DNA of 11,094 nt from Deltaproteobacteria bacterium (GCA_016874895.1 VGSX01000099.1:1-11094), one strand, 5' to 3'; counted from the stretch's first letter, positions 1 through 7,697 are shown. Numbers and translations: made by a program. The notes: generated by a model from the sequence alone, not told the origin.

Positions 1-81
1 GGCTACGGGACGCTCCCTTACGGGGTACAGGGGAAGTTCCGGGCCGACGGGACCTTCCTTGAGATTGTGGAGTGGTACTGA
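1..81 (+). CDS. 3' end of an upstream phage structural gene (partial)
   Basis: An open frame runs from the first base of the window to a TGA at 79-81 and gives 26 residues ending in FLEIVEWY. Its stop overlaps the ATG of the next gene by one base (TGATG), the type of translational coupling seen throughout this phage module. It is too short to identify. Its place directly before a fibre-like gene suggests another tail or baseplate protein, but that is inferred from position only. Confidence 0.6.
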   Translation, partial: GYGTLPYGVQGKFRADGTFLEIVEWY

Positions 82-1934
82 TGGGTGTGACCCTGTTCAA
101 AGCCTTCATCCAGGGGATGGCGGACTACATCGCCAAGCACAATTCCAACTACTCCGTAATCGAGTCAAACCTGAACTACATCCTGGGCATCCTGACCGGG
201 CAGTCCGGGGGCGACCTGGCGGTCCCCCAGGGCCTCAAGGAGATCTTCGACCGGAAGGGCCTCATCGGCATCGGCTCCTATGATTTTGACGAGGGGACGC
301 TCACCGGCCCCAATTACAACCTGGGAGTCGCTTCCGGGGCCTACTGGTCCGGCACCGCTTTTCTCTACAAAGCCACTGGGACCCCCCTGTCCCTGGCGGG
401 TCGGGCCACCGGCACCTATTACGTCTATCTCGACGGCGGCGGCGCCCCGGCCCTCAGCGACACGGTGAAGGACAACACCCTCCGGAGTTTTCATTGGGAC
501 GCCGACAGCCACCAGGTGACTAACAAGCAGCTTTATACCGGGGTGGCGGTTCTCTTTGACGGCGACGACTACCATGACATGCTGGACTCCGCCGTCCGCT
601 CCAAGAGCTTCACCAAGGTGGCCGACCGGCTGGAGGAGATCGAACAGGGTCAGGACGTGTTCTCGGGCTACTATGCTCAGGACCTCCCCCATTCGGGCCT
701 CAACTTCAAATACCAGGCCGGCTTGGTGCGCAATGACAGCGCCGTCTCCTTCACCCCCGCCGGCCAGGTGGCCCTTGCCGATAACGCTACCAATTATGTC
801 GAGGTTGATCCGGCCGACGGCGCGGTGAGCGCTAATGCCACCGGCTTCACCAGCGGCCGGGTTCCCCTGTATGTCGTGGCCACAGCCTCCGGTGCCATCG
901 ATACGGTGTCGGATAAGCGCACCGCGGCCATCGCCGGGACCGGGGGCGGCGGAGGCGGGGGGCACACTCAGAACACTGATCTCGGCACCACCGCCGACAT
1001 CTTCACCATTGACCGGGACGCGGCCGGTTCTCCTACCGGCCGGGCCGGGATCGAGGTGGAAAACGGCGACGACCCCAATGCCGCGCTCAAGTTCAACCGG
1101 GATACCGGACGCTGGGAATATTCCGAAGACGGCGGCGCTTCCTGGAGCTTGTTGGGGGAGGTGAACCTGTCCCTCGCGGCCCAGCAGTTCACCAAGTTTG
1201 TCCCCCTGGAGAACCCGCCGGAGGTGCGCACGGATACCGCCCGGGGCTCTTCCATCGACTACGAGCCCATTGACCTGGCGAGCTACCTGGGTAGTCCCCA
1301 GTTCGGCGTCAATGCCGTGGTGCTTCGGGTCTTTTTCAACGACTCCGCCCCCGGCGTGAACACCAGGGTGCTCTTCAAGAAGGGCGGCGGCGTCTTCAGT
1401 CCAGCGACTGCCTTCACCGTCTGGTCTGACGCGTCGGACGGCGAACAGAAGCCCGCCGACCTGCTGGTGCCCCTGGGGGACGACGACACCGTGGAGTTCT
1501 TCGTCTTTACCTCCGGTCCCGACACTGCCAATTTGCGGGTGTTTCTCCTGGGGTATTTCGAAGAGGTTTACGGCGTCGGCACCCAGGAAAAGACTTTTAC
1601 CCAAAGTAATATTCCCTGCCCGGCCAACAGCCAGGCGGACCTGACCTATGAAAATTTTGTGAACCGGGGTCTGGTGCACTACTTCAGGATCGAGGAGACT
1701 TCCGGCCTCCCGGCCAACGTCTATGACGTGCACCTGTATGCCGACGCCGCCTTTTCCACCCTGCTCTACAAGGTGGAAGGCGTCATCCCCGGCAGCGACC
1801 CTTTCGAGGACTGGCTGCCCTTCTGGGTTTATGACTTCGGGACGGAGCGGAAGCTGCGCATCAGGATCATAAATCACGATTTATCCCAAGCCGGGACGTT
1901 TGCGATTACCGTCAAGGCCGAGCAGTTTGCCTGA
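81..1934 (+). CDS. Phage tail-fibre-like structural protein with poly-Gly hinge
   Basis: A 617-residue protein, probably a virion tail or fibre component. I chose the ATG at 81 because GGAG at 69-72 sits 8 nt upstream and the ATG overlaps the preceding stop; an in-frame GTG at 72 would add three residues. Residues 1-285 are rich in Gly, Tyr, Asp and Thr, as in fibre or baseplate proteins. Seven consecutive glycines (288-294) form a likely flexible hinge. They are followed by a module beginning HTQNTDLGTTADIFTID and ending with WEYSEDGGASW (about 295-360), a pattern I associate with phage tail proteins. The C-terminal third looks like two beta-sandwich units (about 375-480 and 490-617). There is no signal peptide or membrane segment, and no chaperone or lyase motif that I recognise. 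The fibre assignment rests on composition, modular layout and neighbours; receptor binding is an inference. Confidence 0.72.
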   Translation: MGVTLFKAFIQGMADYIAKHNSNYSVIESNLNYILGILTGQSGGDLAVPQGLKEIFDRKGLIGIGSYDFDEGTLTGPNYNLGVASGAYWSGTAFLYKATGTPLSLAGRATGTYYVYLDGGGAPALSDTVKDNTLRSFHWDADSHQVTNKQLYTGVAVLFDGDDYHDMLDSAVRSKSFTKVADRLEEIEQGQDVFSGYYAQDLPHSGLNFKYQAGLVRNDSAVSFTPAGQVALADNATNYVEVDPADGAVSANATGFTSGRVPLYVVATASGAIDTVSDKRTAAIAGTGGGGGGGHTQNTDLGTTADIFTIDRDAAGSPTGRAGIEVENGDDPNAALKFNRDTGRWEYSEDGGASWSLLGEVNLSLAAQQFTKFVPLENPPEVRTDTARGSSIDYEPIDLASYLGSPQFGVNAVVLRVFFNDSAPGVNTRVLFKKGGGVFSPATAFTVWSDASDGEQKPADLLVPLGDDDTVEFFVFTSGPDTANLRVFLLGYFEEVYGVGTQEKTFTQSNIPCPANSQADLTYENFVNRGLVHYFRIEETSGLPANVYDVHLYADAAFSTLLYKVEGVIPGSDPFEDWLPFWVYDFGTERKLRIRIINHDLSQAGTFAITVKAEQFA

Positions 1935-1945
1935 GGAGCAAGGCC

Positions 1946-2947
1946 ATGAGCATGTTGATTCTTTTCGGGGCGGAGTGGAACAGTTCCAAGGAGCCGGACG
2001 GCACCGACGGTTCGGTGGTGATCTCCAGCACCTACAAGCGGGGCGGGGATTACTCCTGGCGAAACTACAACAGTGAGGGTTTCTGGTTCTCTATCCCTGA
2101 CAAAGATGAGCTGTATATCCAGTATGCCTTCTACGTGAGCAACTATTATTCCGCCAACTACAAGCACTTCCGGGCCCTGGGCAATGCCGGGCTGGATATC
2201 ATCGTCTGCACGGATTTCGACTCTGAGCGGAAATTGAACGTCTGGCTGGGGAACCGGGCCACCAAGATCATCACCAGCAGCACCATCTTCCAGGTGGGGG
2301 CCTGGTACGTGGTGGAGCTGCACCTCAAAGTAGCCGACTCCGGCGGCTTGGTGGAACTGCGGGTTGACGGGGTACCGGAAGGGATTTACAGCGGCGACAC
2401 CAAACCGGGGACGGCTGCCGCCATCGACAAGGTGCAGTGGAATCTCGAAGCCGGGGTCGGGATGCAATGTTACATGGATGACATAATCGTTAACGACCCC
2501 TCCGGTTCGGTCAACAACTCCTGGCCCAATGGCCTCAAGGTGAAGCTCCTGAAGCCCACTGCCGACGGGCCTACCAATGACTGGGACGTCACTCCTTCAG
2601 GCGCGCACTATGCGGCCATTGACGAGGTGCCCCCCAGCGGCGCGGACTACATTAAAACCAGCACCCCCGACGAGAAAGAGCACTTTGACATGGAGAATCT
2701 GCCCGCCGAGGCCCTGACGGTGAAGGCCGTCCAAGTGCAGACCTTCTGTCTCAAGGGAGCCTTTATTGACCCGGACCGCCTCAAGCTGGGGGTACGGATC
2801 AACGATACGGATTATCTCTCGGACCCCATCGACCTGCCGGTGTCCTCGCTGCTCCGCAAGACCACCCTGAACCAGAATCCGGCCGGGGGCAACTGGACGG
2901 TGGATGCTGTCAACAATGCCAAGTTGGCCCTGCAGGCGGTGAACTGA
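1946..2947 (+). CDS. Phage structural protein, concanavalin/LamG-like N-terminal domain
   Basis: A 333-residue protein with GAGGAG (1933-1938) 7 nt before the ATG and only 11 nt after the previous stop. Residues 1 to about 190 read as a jelly-roll lectin-like fold: alternating beta strands, the central WYVVELHLKVADSGG stretch (measuring an object's width, typical of LamG/polysaccharide-binding sandwiches), then VELRVDG and a closing MDDIIVND strand at about residues 178-185. Residues 190-333 form a second beta-rich domain with SGAHYAAIDEVPPSGADYI, a pattern I associate with uncharacterised tail-associated phage proteins. No enzymatic motif is evident. It probably decorates the virion or contributes to surface-glycan attachment, which is inferred from fold resemblance and context. 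It is followed after one base by the next LamG-like gene. Confidence 0.65.
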   Translation: MSMLILFGAEWNSSKEPDGTDGSVVISSTYKRGGDYSWRNYNSEGFWFSIPDKDELYIQYAFYVSNYYSANYKHFRALGNAGLDIIVCTDFDSERKLNVWLGNRATKIITSSTIFQVGAWYVVELHLKVADSGGLVELRVDGVPEGIYSGDTKPGTAAAIDKVQWNLEAGVGMQCYMDDIIVNDPSGSVNNSWPNGLKVKLLKPTADGPTNDWDVTPSGAHYAAIDEVPPSGADYIKTSTPDEKEHFDMENLPAEALTVKAVQVQTFCLKGAFIDPDRLKLGVRINDTDYLSDPIDLPVSSLLRKTTLNQNPAGGNWTVDAVNNAKLALQAVN

Positions 2948-2948
2948 T

Positions 2949-3914
2949 ATGGCCAATGACTTCTCTTTAGACCCCAGGGTCAAGGCCTTATACCGGTTCG
3001 AGAACAACCTGGATGACGGCAAGGGTGGCAACCACCTCACCGGCAGCGGCTCGGTAAGCTACAACGCTACTGACAAGAGAGAAGGGGGGTATGCCGCAGA
3101 CCTGGAACAGGCGGAAAGTGACTATGCCTTCCGGGCCGACGTCGATCTGGACGCCGGCTTCCCCTTGAAGTCGGGGGACGCCACCAAGAAGATTTCCGTC
3201 TGTTTCTGGCTCAAGCCGGAAAGCTACATCAACTACGCGGGCCTGTTCACCAAGTGGAACTGGACCGGCAACAAGCGCAGCCTGGAGATCCAGCGCCAGT
3301 ACGCCACCCTGAAGATCAACTGCGGCCACACGGATGGCAGCCAGTACCAGAATTTTAATACCGGGATCTCGTTGAACAACGGCGAATGGTACCACGTGGC
3401 CGTCTGCATCGACGGCAAAACGGCGAAGTCACTTTATGTGCGGGTGTTCCGGGCCAGCAATTCAACAGTCTCTGAATTCAAGGGCACGCTGACCAACGAG
3501 TTGTGGGTGGGCGATGCCAAGGTGGTCGTCGGGGCGATTGATGCCCCCGGCAGTGACAACTATTTCGACGGTCTCCTGGACGAGATGGTGGTCTTCAATG
3601 AGCTGCTGTCCGTCCTGGAGATCGATGCCATCCGCAGCGGGGCCTACGCCTACCCCATGACCGAAGTCCGGGTGGAGACAGTGGGGGCCCAGGTTGCTTA
3701 TACGGATCAGGATGGCTTTGTCAGGGTGGACGCCGCCGGTTTCATGGCCGCCTATGGCCTCTTTGCCGAAATCGGGGAGGTGCAGGTAAACGCCGGCGGC
3801 CTCATGGTCGCTTACGGCGTGGCACCTCCGCCCCGGCGGGTCTTCCCGGTCCCCAATCCCAAGGTGAAGTGGCAGAACCATTTTGGCAAGAGAAAGTTTC
3901 CAGTGGTGGGCTAA
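2949..3914 (+). CDS. LamG-domain phage structural protein with C-terminal VxVxxxGxxVAYG repeats
   Basis: A 321-residue protein starting one base after the previous stop (TGATATG), with a weak AGGCGG ribosome site at 2934-2939. Residues about 10-230 match a Laminin_G_3/concanavalin-like domain: ALYRFENNLDD near the start, KISVCFWLKPES in the core, NGEWYHVAVCIDG (143-155), and the closing FDGLLDEMVVFNELLS strand before AIRSGAY. Residues 240-290 hold three short repeats of the form VxVxxxGxxxAY, a tail-end motif I know from phage structural proteins. The last 30 residues are basic and proline-rich (RRVFPVPNPKVKWQ). It is likely a virion-surface, glycan-binding or decoration protein. The LamG call is fairly secure; the function is inferred. 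The following gene starts 31 nt downstream. Confidence 0.72.
   Translation: MANDFSLDPRVKALYRFENNLDDGKGGNHLTGSGSVSYNATDKREGGYAADLEQAESDYAFRADVDLDAGFPLKSGDATKKISVCFWLKPESYINYAGLFTKWNWTGNKRSLEIQRQYATLKINCGHTDGSQYQNFNTGISLNNGEWYHVAVCIDGKTAKSLYVRVFRASNSTVSEFKGTLTNELWVGDAKVVVGAIDAPGSDNYFDGLLDEMVVFNELLSVLEIDAIRSGAYAYPMTEVRVETVGAQVAYTDQDGFVRVDAAGFMAAYGLFAEIGEVQVNAGGLMVAYGVAPPPRRVFPVPNPKVKWQNHFGKRKFPVVG
3666..3818 (+). repeat. Three short protein-level repeats (VxVxxxGxxxAY)
   Basis: Within the LamG-like gene, residues 240-251 (VRVETVGAQVAY), 258-270 (VRVDAAGFMAAYG) and 278-290 (VQVNAGGLMVAYG) share the pattern V-x-V-x3-G-x3-A-Y at 18-20 residue spacing. They look like short beta-hairpin repeats at the C-terminal tip of the protein. 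The repetition is visible at the protein level; the DNA copies have diverged. Confidence 0.6.
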
Positions 3915-3944
3915 TGAAAATTCCAAGGGAGGTGAAAGTCAACC

Positions 3945-4238
3945 ATGAGCCAGGATGTTTTGACGGTGGCCCAGCTTTTTTCCATTGTGCTGGCGGCCTG
4001 CGGCACGCCCGGATTGACCTTCTGGGTCATGAAAAAGATGAGCCGGGAGGCCCTGTCCCAGATCAAGGAGAACTGCAAGGCCTGCCGGGCCCACCTGGAC
4101 GAGAAGATCGCCGGGTTGGACGGCACGCTCCATGAGGCCGTCAGCCGACAACTGACACTGCGGGAAAAGCTGCCCATCGATTACGTGCGGCGTGATGAAT
4201 TCCACCGCCACCTGAATGGCGAGAAGGAGGGCAAATAA
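3945..4238 (+). CDS. Small membrane-anchored phage protein with CxxC motif
   Basis: A 97-residue protein with an excellent ribosome site, GGAGGTGA at 3928-3935, 9 nt before the ATG. Residues about 8-29 (QLFSIVLAACGTPGLTFWVM) form one hydrophobic segment followed by a KK pair. The rest is a charged, mostly helical domain containing CKAC (44-47) and ending with LPIDYVRRDEFHRHL. The layout (one N-terminal membrane helix, helical tail, gene just before the endolysin) is typical of small lysis-cassette or tail-to-lysis boundary proteins. It could be an accessory holin, an antiholin or a spanin-like protein; nothing decides among these. Its stop is 2 nt from the endolysin ATG, and its 3' end carries that gene's ribosome site, so translation is probably coupled. 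Confidence 0.65.
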   Translation: MSQDVLTVAQLFSIVLAACGTPGLTFWVMKKMSREALSQIKENCKACRAHLDEKIAGLDGTLHEAVSRQLTLREKLPIDYVRRDEFHRHLNGEKEGK

Positions 4239-4240
4239 CC

Positions 4241-4891
4241 ATGAATCTGAAGCGTGGCATGAGCAACCCGGAGGTGCTCCGGGTGCAGCAGCGACTCCAG
4301 GAGCTCGGCATCTTCACCGGGACGCCCCGGGGAAACTTCGGGGAAAAGACCGAGGCGGCGGTCCGGGCCTTTCAGCAGGCCAATGGGCTGGTGGTGGACG
4401 GGATTGTCGGCCCCAAAACCCGGGAGGGTTTGTTCGGAACTCAGGGGTCACAACCGGAGGTGCCAGACATGATGGGGGAACTGCCGCCCTGGTTGAAGCA
4501 GGCCCTTCTGGACCTGGGGAAAGGGGTGGCAGAGATTGCCGGCCCTGAGGACAACCCGGACATCGTGGAGGCCCACAGCTATACTACTTTGAAAGCCAAA
4601 GACGACGAGACGCCCTGGTGTTCCAGCACCATGTGCAAATGGATGGAGCGGGCCGGCCTCCGGAGCACGAAAAGCGCCGCTGCCGCCTCTTGGGGCGCCT
4701 GGGGGCGGGAATTGAAAAACGGGCAACTTGGGTGCGTAGTGGTGATGAGCCGCACCGGGGGCAACCATGTGGCCCTCTACCTGGACGAGGACGACGTGGG
4801 CGTCTATTGCCTCGGGGGGAACCAGGGGGACCGGGTGAGCGTGCGCCGCTATTCCTGGGATCGCGTCAGCCATTTCCGGTGGCCGGAGTAA
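4241..4891 (+). CDS. Phage endolysin: peptidoglycan-binding domain + TIGR02594/NlpC-P60-like hydrolase
   Basis: A 216-residue peptidoglycan-degrading lysis enzyme. Residues about 5-66 are a PG_binding_1 domain: VLRVQQRLQELGIFTG, then FGEKTEAAVRAFQQANGL and VDGIVGPKTREGL, the classic three-helix repeat. Residues about 108-214 match the TIGR02594 type of Cys/His hydrolase related to NlpC/P60 and CHAP: PWCSSTMCKWMERAG with candidate nucleophile Cys127, GNHVALYL with candidate catalytic His176, and LGGNQGDRVSV at 191-201 as the signature end strand. It presumably cleaves a peptide bond in the murein stem or cross-bridge. There is no signal peptide, so release probably needs the adjacent holin. 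AAGGAGG at 4224-4230 precedes the ATG by 10 nt. The domain call is secure from motifs; bond specificity is unknown. Confidence 0.88.
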   Translation: MNLKRGMSNPEVLRVQQRLQELGIFTGTPRGNFGEKTEAAVRAFQQANGLVVDGIVGPKTREGLFGTQGSQPEVPDMMGELPPWLKQALLDLGKGVAEIAGPEDNPDIVEAHSYTTLKAKDDETPWCSSTMCKWMERAGLRSTKSAAAASWGAWGRELKNGQLGCVVVMSRTGGNHVALYLDEDDVGVYCLGGNQGDRVSVRRYSWDRVSHFRWPE

Positions 4892-4894
4892 GCC

Positions 4895-5278
4895 ATGCAG
4901 GAACTCAAGCAGATGTTCGAGAAGATCATCCGGGAGGAGGTGGCGACGGCCCTCAAGCAGCCGCCTCCTCATCGCCTGGCCGAGTTCTTCACTGACCCGG
5001 GCTCCCGGGAATATTCCATGAGCCGGCTGTGCTTCGGTTTGCTCATCCTGGGCATCCTGGCCCTGGATGTCATGTCTGTCCTTCTGGGCCTGTTGGGGCG
5101 CCTGCCGGATGCCTGGGTGGGGCACCTGACCACTATGAACACGGTGGCTCTGGCGAGCGTGGCCGGAGTTTATGGAGCCAACTCCGTGGTGGGGGCATGG
5201 CGCAGTGTGGGCGAGAAGGTCAAACACCTGCTGAGCGCTTCCGGCAAGGAGACCACGCCTGACTTCCCTGATGAGTAG
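4895..5278 (+). CDS. Probable holin (two-transmembrane phage lysis protein)
   Basis: A 127-residue protein whose ATG lies 3 nt after the endolysin stop, with GGAG (4885-4888) 6 nt upstream. Residues 1-43 are charged and amphipathic. Two membrane segments follow: about 44-68 (LCFGLLILGILALDVMSVLL) and about 79-102 (TTMNTVALASVAGVYGANSVVG). The C-terminus is short and polar, with a basic start (EKVKHLL) and an acidic end. Size, two-helix layout and position beside the endolysin fit a holin that permeabilises the inner membrane to release the endolysin. I do not recognise a named holin family, so the call rests on topology and context. It is the last phage-like gene on this strand. Confidence 0.65.
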   Translation: MQELKQMFEKIIREEVATALKQPPPHRLAEFFTDPGSREYSMSRLCFGLLILGILALDVMSVLLGLLGRLPDAWVGHLTTMNTVALASVAGVYGANSVVGAWRSVGEKVKHLLSASGKETTPDFPDE

Positions 5279-5389
5279 AAGAATCCGAGATGCTGAGAAG
5301 CATGTCTAATTCAGGACAATTCAGGCCACATAAGGTATCCAGCCAGAGAAACGACCAAGCTCATCCTGGGCCACTGGCAGCCCAAGCTC

Positions 5390-6802
5390 TTAGTATTTTG
5401 TATCAACAAGATAACCTGTTCGGCCAGGGCAAGGATAACCTTGCTTATCCTTGTGGGGATTCAGGTTGGTTACATATGCTTTCCTATTAAACCTTTTTCC
5501 ACAATAGGAGCATTGAATTATATAAGCGGGGCCTAACCTTTGCCCTAAATAAGCTAATTTAGAAAATCTCTGCTCCGATGTCTTGAAACCACTTGACTGA
5601 CGAATAAGGGGCGGTGCGGACACAGCACCAGAGGGGGTAAGTTCAATCAAGTATTTTGGGACAAATGAAACACTGGTTGCCTTCGCTCCTTGAATACGAT
5701 CTACTCTGTAAGACCGAGATTCACCTGTTTCGTGCTTTACAGCAAATAACAAGAGGTTACCATCTCGCGTTTTCCTTAAAGAGTACGGCTCTATCAACCG
5801 CCAAGTTCTCTGATACTCTAAATCTACACAGAGACGATTGGAAGCTGCGAATCGAATAATTTCCAGAGGCACGGCAAAATGCCATGGCTGTGCCATTGCT
5901 GGTGGTCGCCACGCGGCATCGATTTCACCCCTGATAGGGATGTGCACAGGCGCTTCTGCTGGAATGGCGCCATGTAGCCAATCGAGAATGGCAGAGACTT
6001 CATCCCAGAAATTCTCGAATGGAGGCAAAGTTGGAAGTTGATGTGCCAGCATGTTTTTCCATTCTGATTCCAATTCCGCACGCTCTGGCCTGTCTTCGAG
6101 CGCCTTTAAAGTGGGAACGGCAATACCTTTGAAGGAACATTTCTTCTCCAGCGTTGCCATCACTATGGAAAAGTCTGGTCGCATATCATGCTGATATAGA
6201 TGCACAACATCGTAGAGATCCCGAGGTCGTTCTCGTTCAGCCAAGGCTCTCAATTTTTCGGCAAAAACTTCCTCGAAACAATAGCATAGTACATGGATGC
6301 CATCTGCCGGCTTGTCAGAATAAGGATGATGTACCTCTCTCAACAAGGGCTCCAGGACTAATAGCTCGTCATTCGTAAGATCCAGTTTTATACGCGGGGG
6401 ATCACCGCGGCGCTGCAGAGGCCCACGGTAACCGATTCTTCCCTCCACTGAAATGTGGCCGCGCACATTCTCATACACCTTGAAATGAATTCGGTCTTCG
6501 GGCATTTCAATGCCTGAAGCTTCATATACCCATTGTGCAATCCCTTTGAAAATGGTAACCAAGAACTCCTGATCGAGATGATCGGGATTGGTGATGGTGA
6601 AATCCAGATCTTCCGAAAACCGATATGTCTCAAAAAAGCATTTTTTAAGACAGGTTCCGCCTTTAAACACCCAATGCGAAGATAGCGCCGGATGACTCGA
6701 GATGCCGGCAAGGAGCCATCCCAAGACATAGTCCTTTTCGATGACGTTTGGATCGAGCCCCATTTCCCTGGCAAAGTCCATGATTTCCTGCCGATTAATC
6801 AC
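5390..6802 (-). CDS. AbiEii-family nucleotidyltransferase toxin fused to WYL-like and zinc-finger domains
   Basis: A 470-residue protein, much longer than the roughly 300 residues usual for AbiEii/AbiGii toxins. Residues 1-280 are the nucleotidyltransferase: FKGGTCLKK (46-54) with RFSEDLDFT (61-69) gives the GG[ST] and DxD-type motif, with Asp65 and Asp67 as likely metal ligands. RIKLDLT (137-143) supplies the third acidic residue (Asp141), and EEVFAEKLRALAERERPRDLYD (177-198) is the conserved C-terminal motif. Residues about 310-390 (IRFAASNRLCVDLEY, IEPYSL, GNLLLFAV, YRVDRIQG) resemble a WYL-type beta domain. Residues 431-458 hold Cys431, Cys434, His450 and Cys458, a probable C2HC zinc site. 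It starts at GTG 6802 with GGAG about 7 nt upstream, overlapping the abiEi stop by 8 nt. Known AbiEii proteins are bacteriostatic NTP-binding toxins, and the related MenT toxins modify tRNA ends; the target here is unknown. Confidence 0.9.
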   Translation of the reverse strand: MINRQEIMDFAREMGLDPNVIEKDYVLGWLLAGISSHPALSSHWVFKGGTCLKKCFFETYRFSEDLDFTITNPDHLDQEFLVTIFKGIAQWVYEASGIEMPEDRIHFKVYENVRGHISVEGRIGYRGPLQRRGDPPRIKLDLTNDELLVLEPLLREVHHPYSDKPADGIHVLCYCFEEVFAEKLRALAERERPRDLYDVVHLYQHDMRPDFSIVMATLEKKCSFKGIAVPTLKALEDRPERAELESEWKNMLAHQLPTLPPFENFWDEVSAILDWLHGAIPAEAPVHIPIRGEIDAAWRPPAMAQPWHFAVPLEIIRFAASNRLCVDLEYQRTWRLIEPYSLRKTRDGNLLLFAVKHETGESRSYRVDRIQGAKATSVSFVPKYLIELTPSGAVSAPPLIRQSSGFKTSEQRFSKLAYLGQRLGPAYIIQCSYCGKRFNRKAYVTNLNPHKDKQGYPCPGRTGYLVDTKY

Positions 6803-7604
6803 TTCCTTTCTCCCATTTCTGCGGCACCCATAACCTCCATTTTGAAACTAATTTCTCTGCTGGCAACGCAGGGTCAAGCTTGGCGTTTCCCTTTGTAAGC
6901 TCAGAACGGCATGCTGGCAGAAATGCCTTTTCTTCGGGGGCCAGGTGCTCAATAAGGAAGCCGAGGCGCTTGAATACGGCACCGTTGCCCAGCCGTTTCG
7001 CATAATCGATAAACAGATCCAAATTTCTGAATTCTGATTTCAGGTAGTTGAGAAGGACGTCGGCCGTCGGCCTTATGCCCCCTCCGAGACCGGGATCACT
7101 GATCATATCGATCACGGTACGCGCCGGGTCGGATACCGGCACTTTTACTTGTCCTCTCCAGATTGGCTTAAGACCGAAAAGTGCTTTTTCCTGCACTGTA
7201 TGTATTATAAATTTCGTATTTTTGATTACGGGAGTCCGATCACGAGGTTTGCGTGTCGTCATAACGACGACAGAACGGAAAATCTGCTCAGTAAGACCCC
7301 AGTATTCCGCGGCACTCCATCCGCCAATGTATCCGGGCGAAAAAAGACGCTCGGCTATGATCCAGGGGTCTTCCAACGGAACATCGGATATACGTGATTC
7401 TATGGGCACAGGAACATATAGACCACGCCGAACACGTGACAGCCAGCCTTTAGTTGCCCATCGGGCGAGCATCTTAGCGGCATCACTCGATGAGACCTGC
7501 AAAGTCTCGGCTGCTTCACTGACCGAAATTGTACCCTTGGTGTGGCGGATCAACTCTGTCAGCCGCTTTCGTTCGGTTTTCCCTAATCCGGACAGTGCTT
7601 GCAT
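6795..7604 (-). CDS. AbiEi-family antitoxin / winged-helix transcriptional regulator
   Basis: A 269-residue protein, normal length for AbiEi. Residues about 10-66 form a winged helix-turn-helix: TISVSEAAETLQVSSSDAAK for the helices, then WLSRVRRGLYVPVP for the wing, the typical N-terminus of type IV antitoxins. Residues about 78-130 (DPWIIAERLF, GYIGGWSAAEYWGL, VVMTTRKPRDR) and 157-175 (VSDPARTVIDMISDPGLGGG) are characteristic AbiEi C-terminal motifs. Members of the family repress their own promoter and neutralise AbiEii without stable binding. The gene lies directly upstream of the toxin and overlaps it by 8 nt (GTGATTAA), so the pair is one operon. No good Shine-Dalgarno site is visible before the ATG at 7604. 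The candidate promoter and operator lie at 7656-7736. Confidence 0.9.
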   Translation of the reverse strand: MQALSGLGKTERKRLTELIRHTKGTISVSEAAETLQVSSSDAAKMLARWATKGWLSRVRRGLYVPVPIESRISDVPLEDPWIIAERLFSPGYIGGWSAAEYWGLTEQIFRSVVVMTTRKPRDRTPVIKNTKFIIHTVQEKALFGLKPIWRGQVKVPVSDPARTVIDMISDPGLGGGIRPTADVLLNYLKSEFRNLDLFIDYAKRLGNGAVFKRLGFLIEHLAPEEKAFLPACRSELTKGNAKLDPALPAEKLVSKWRLWVPQKWEKGSD

Positions 7605-7697
7605 AGTATACTCAGAGTGCGGTATTTTTCATAATCTGTGAAGTTTGTGGTCTTAAGTATACCAATCATTAATGGCCTCGAAAATCAAATTTTGTAT

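Noticed and set aside
165..1877. Long minus-strand ORF of 570 codons opposite the fibre-like gene
   Set aside because: It is the antisense shadow of a GC-rich gene: low-complexity, Gly/Val/His-rich composition, no recognisable domain, and no promoter or ribosome site. The plus-strand frame has phage motifs, spacing and coupled neighbours.
3990..4001. Lipobox-like LAAC in the 97-residue membrane protein, suggesting an Rz1-type lipoprotein
   Set aside because: The N-terminus has no positive charge and the residues after the Cys remain hydrophobic (GTPGLTFWVM), so a membrane anchor fits better than a cleaved lipoprotein signal.
3914..4135. ATG overlapping the LamG stop, giving an alternative frame (MKIPREVKVN...)
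   Set aside because: It has no ribosome site at the right distance. The GGAGGTGA at 3928-3935 is placed for the ATG at 3945, whose product has a membrane segment and conserved-looking motifs.
5367..5384. Small hairpin (TGGGC/GCCCA) between the convergent holin and abiEii genes as a terminator
   Set aside because: The stem is only 5 bp with an 8-nt loop and no T-tract on either strand; likewise ATGCT/AGCAT at 5290-5303. Neither meets terminator criteria.
5290..5490. 66-codon plus-strand ORF after the holin
   Set aside because: It overlaps the 3' end of abiEii antisense, has no ribosome site and the peptide has no recognisable feature.
7048..7641. 197-codon plus-strand ORF opposite abiEi
   Set aside because: It is antisense to a gene with clear winged-helix and AbiEi motifs, lacks a ribosome site and has no recognisable domain.
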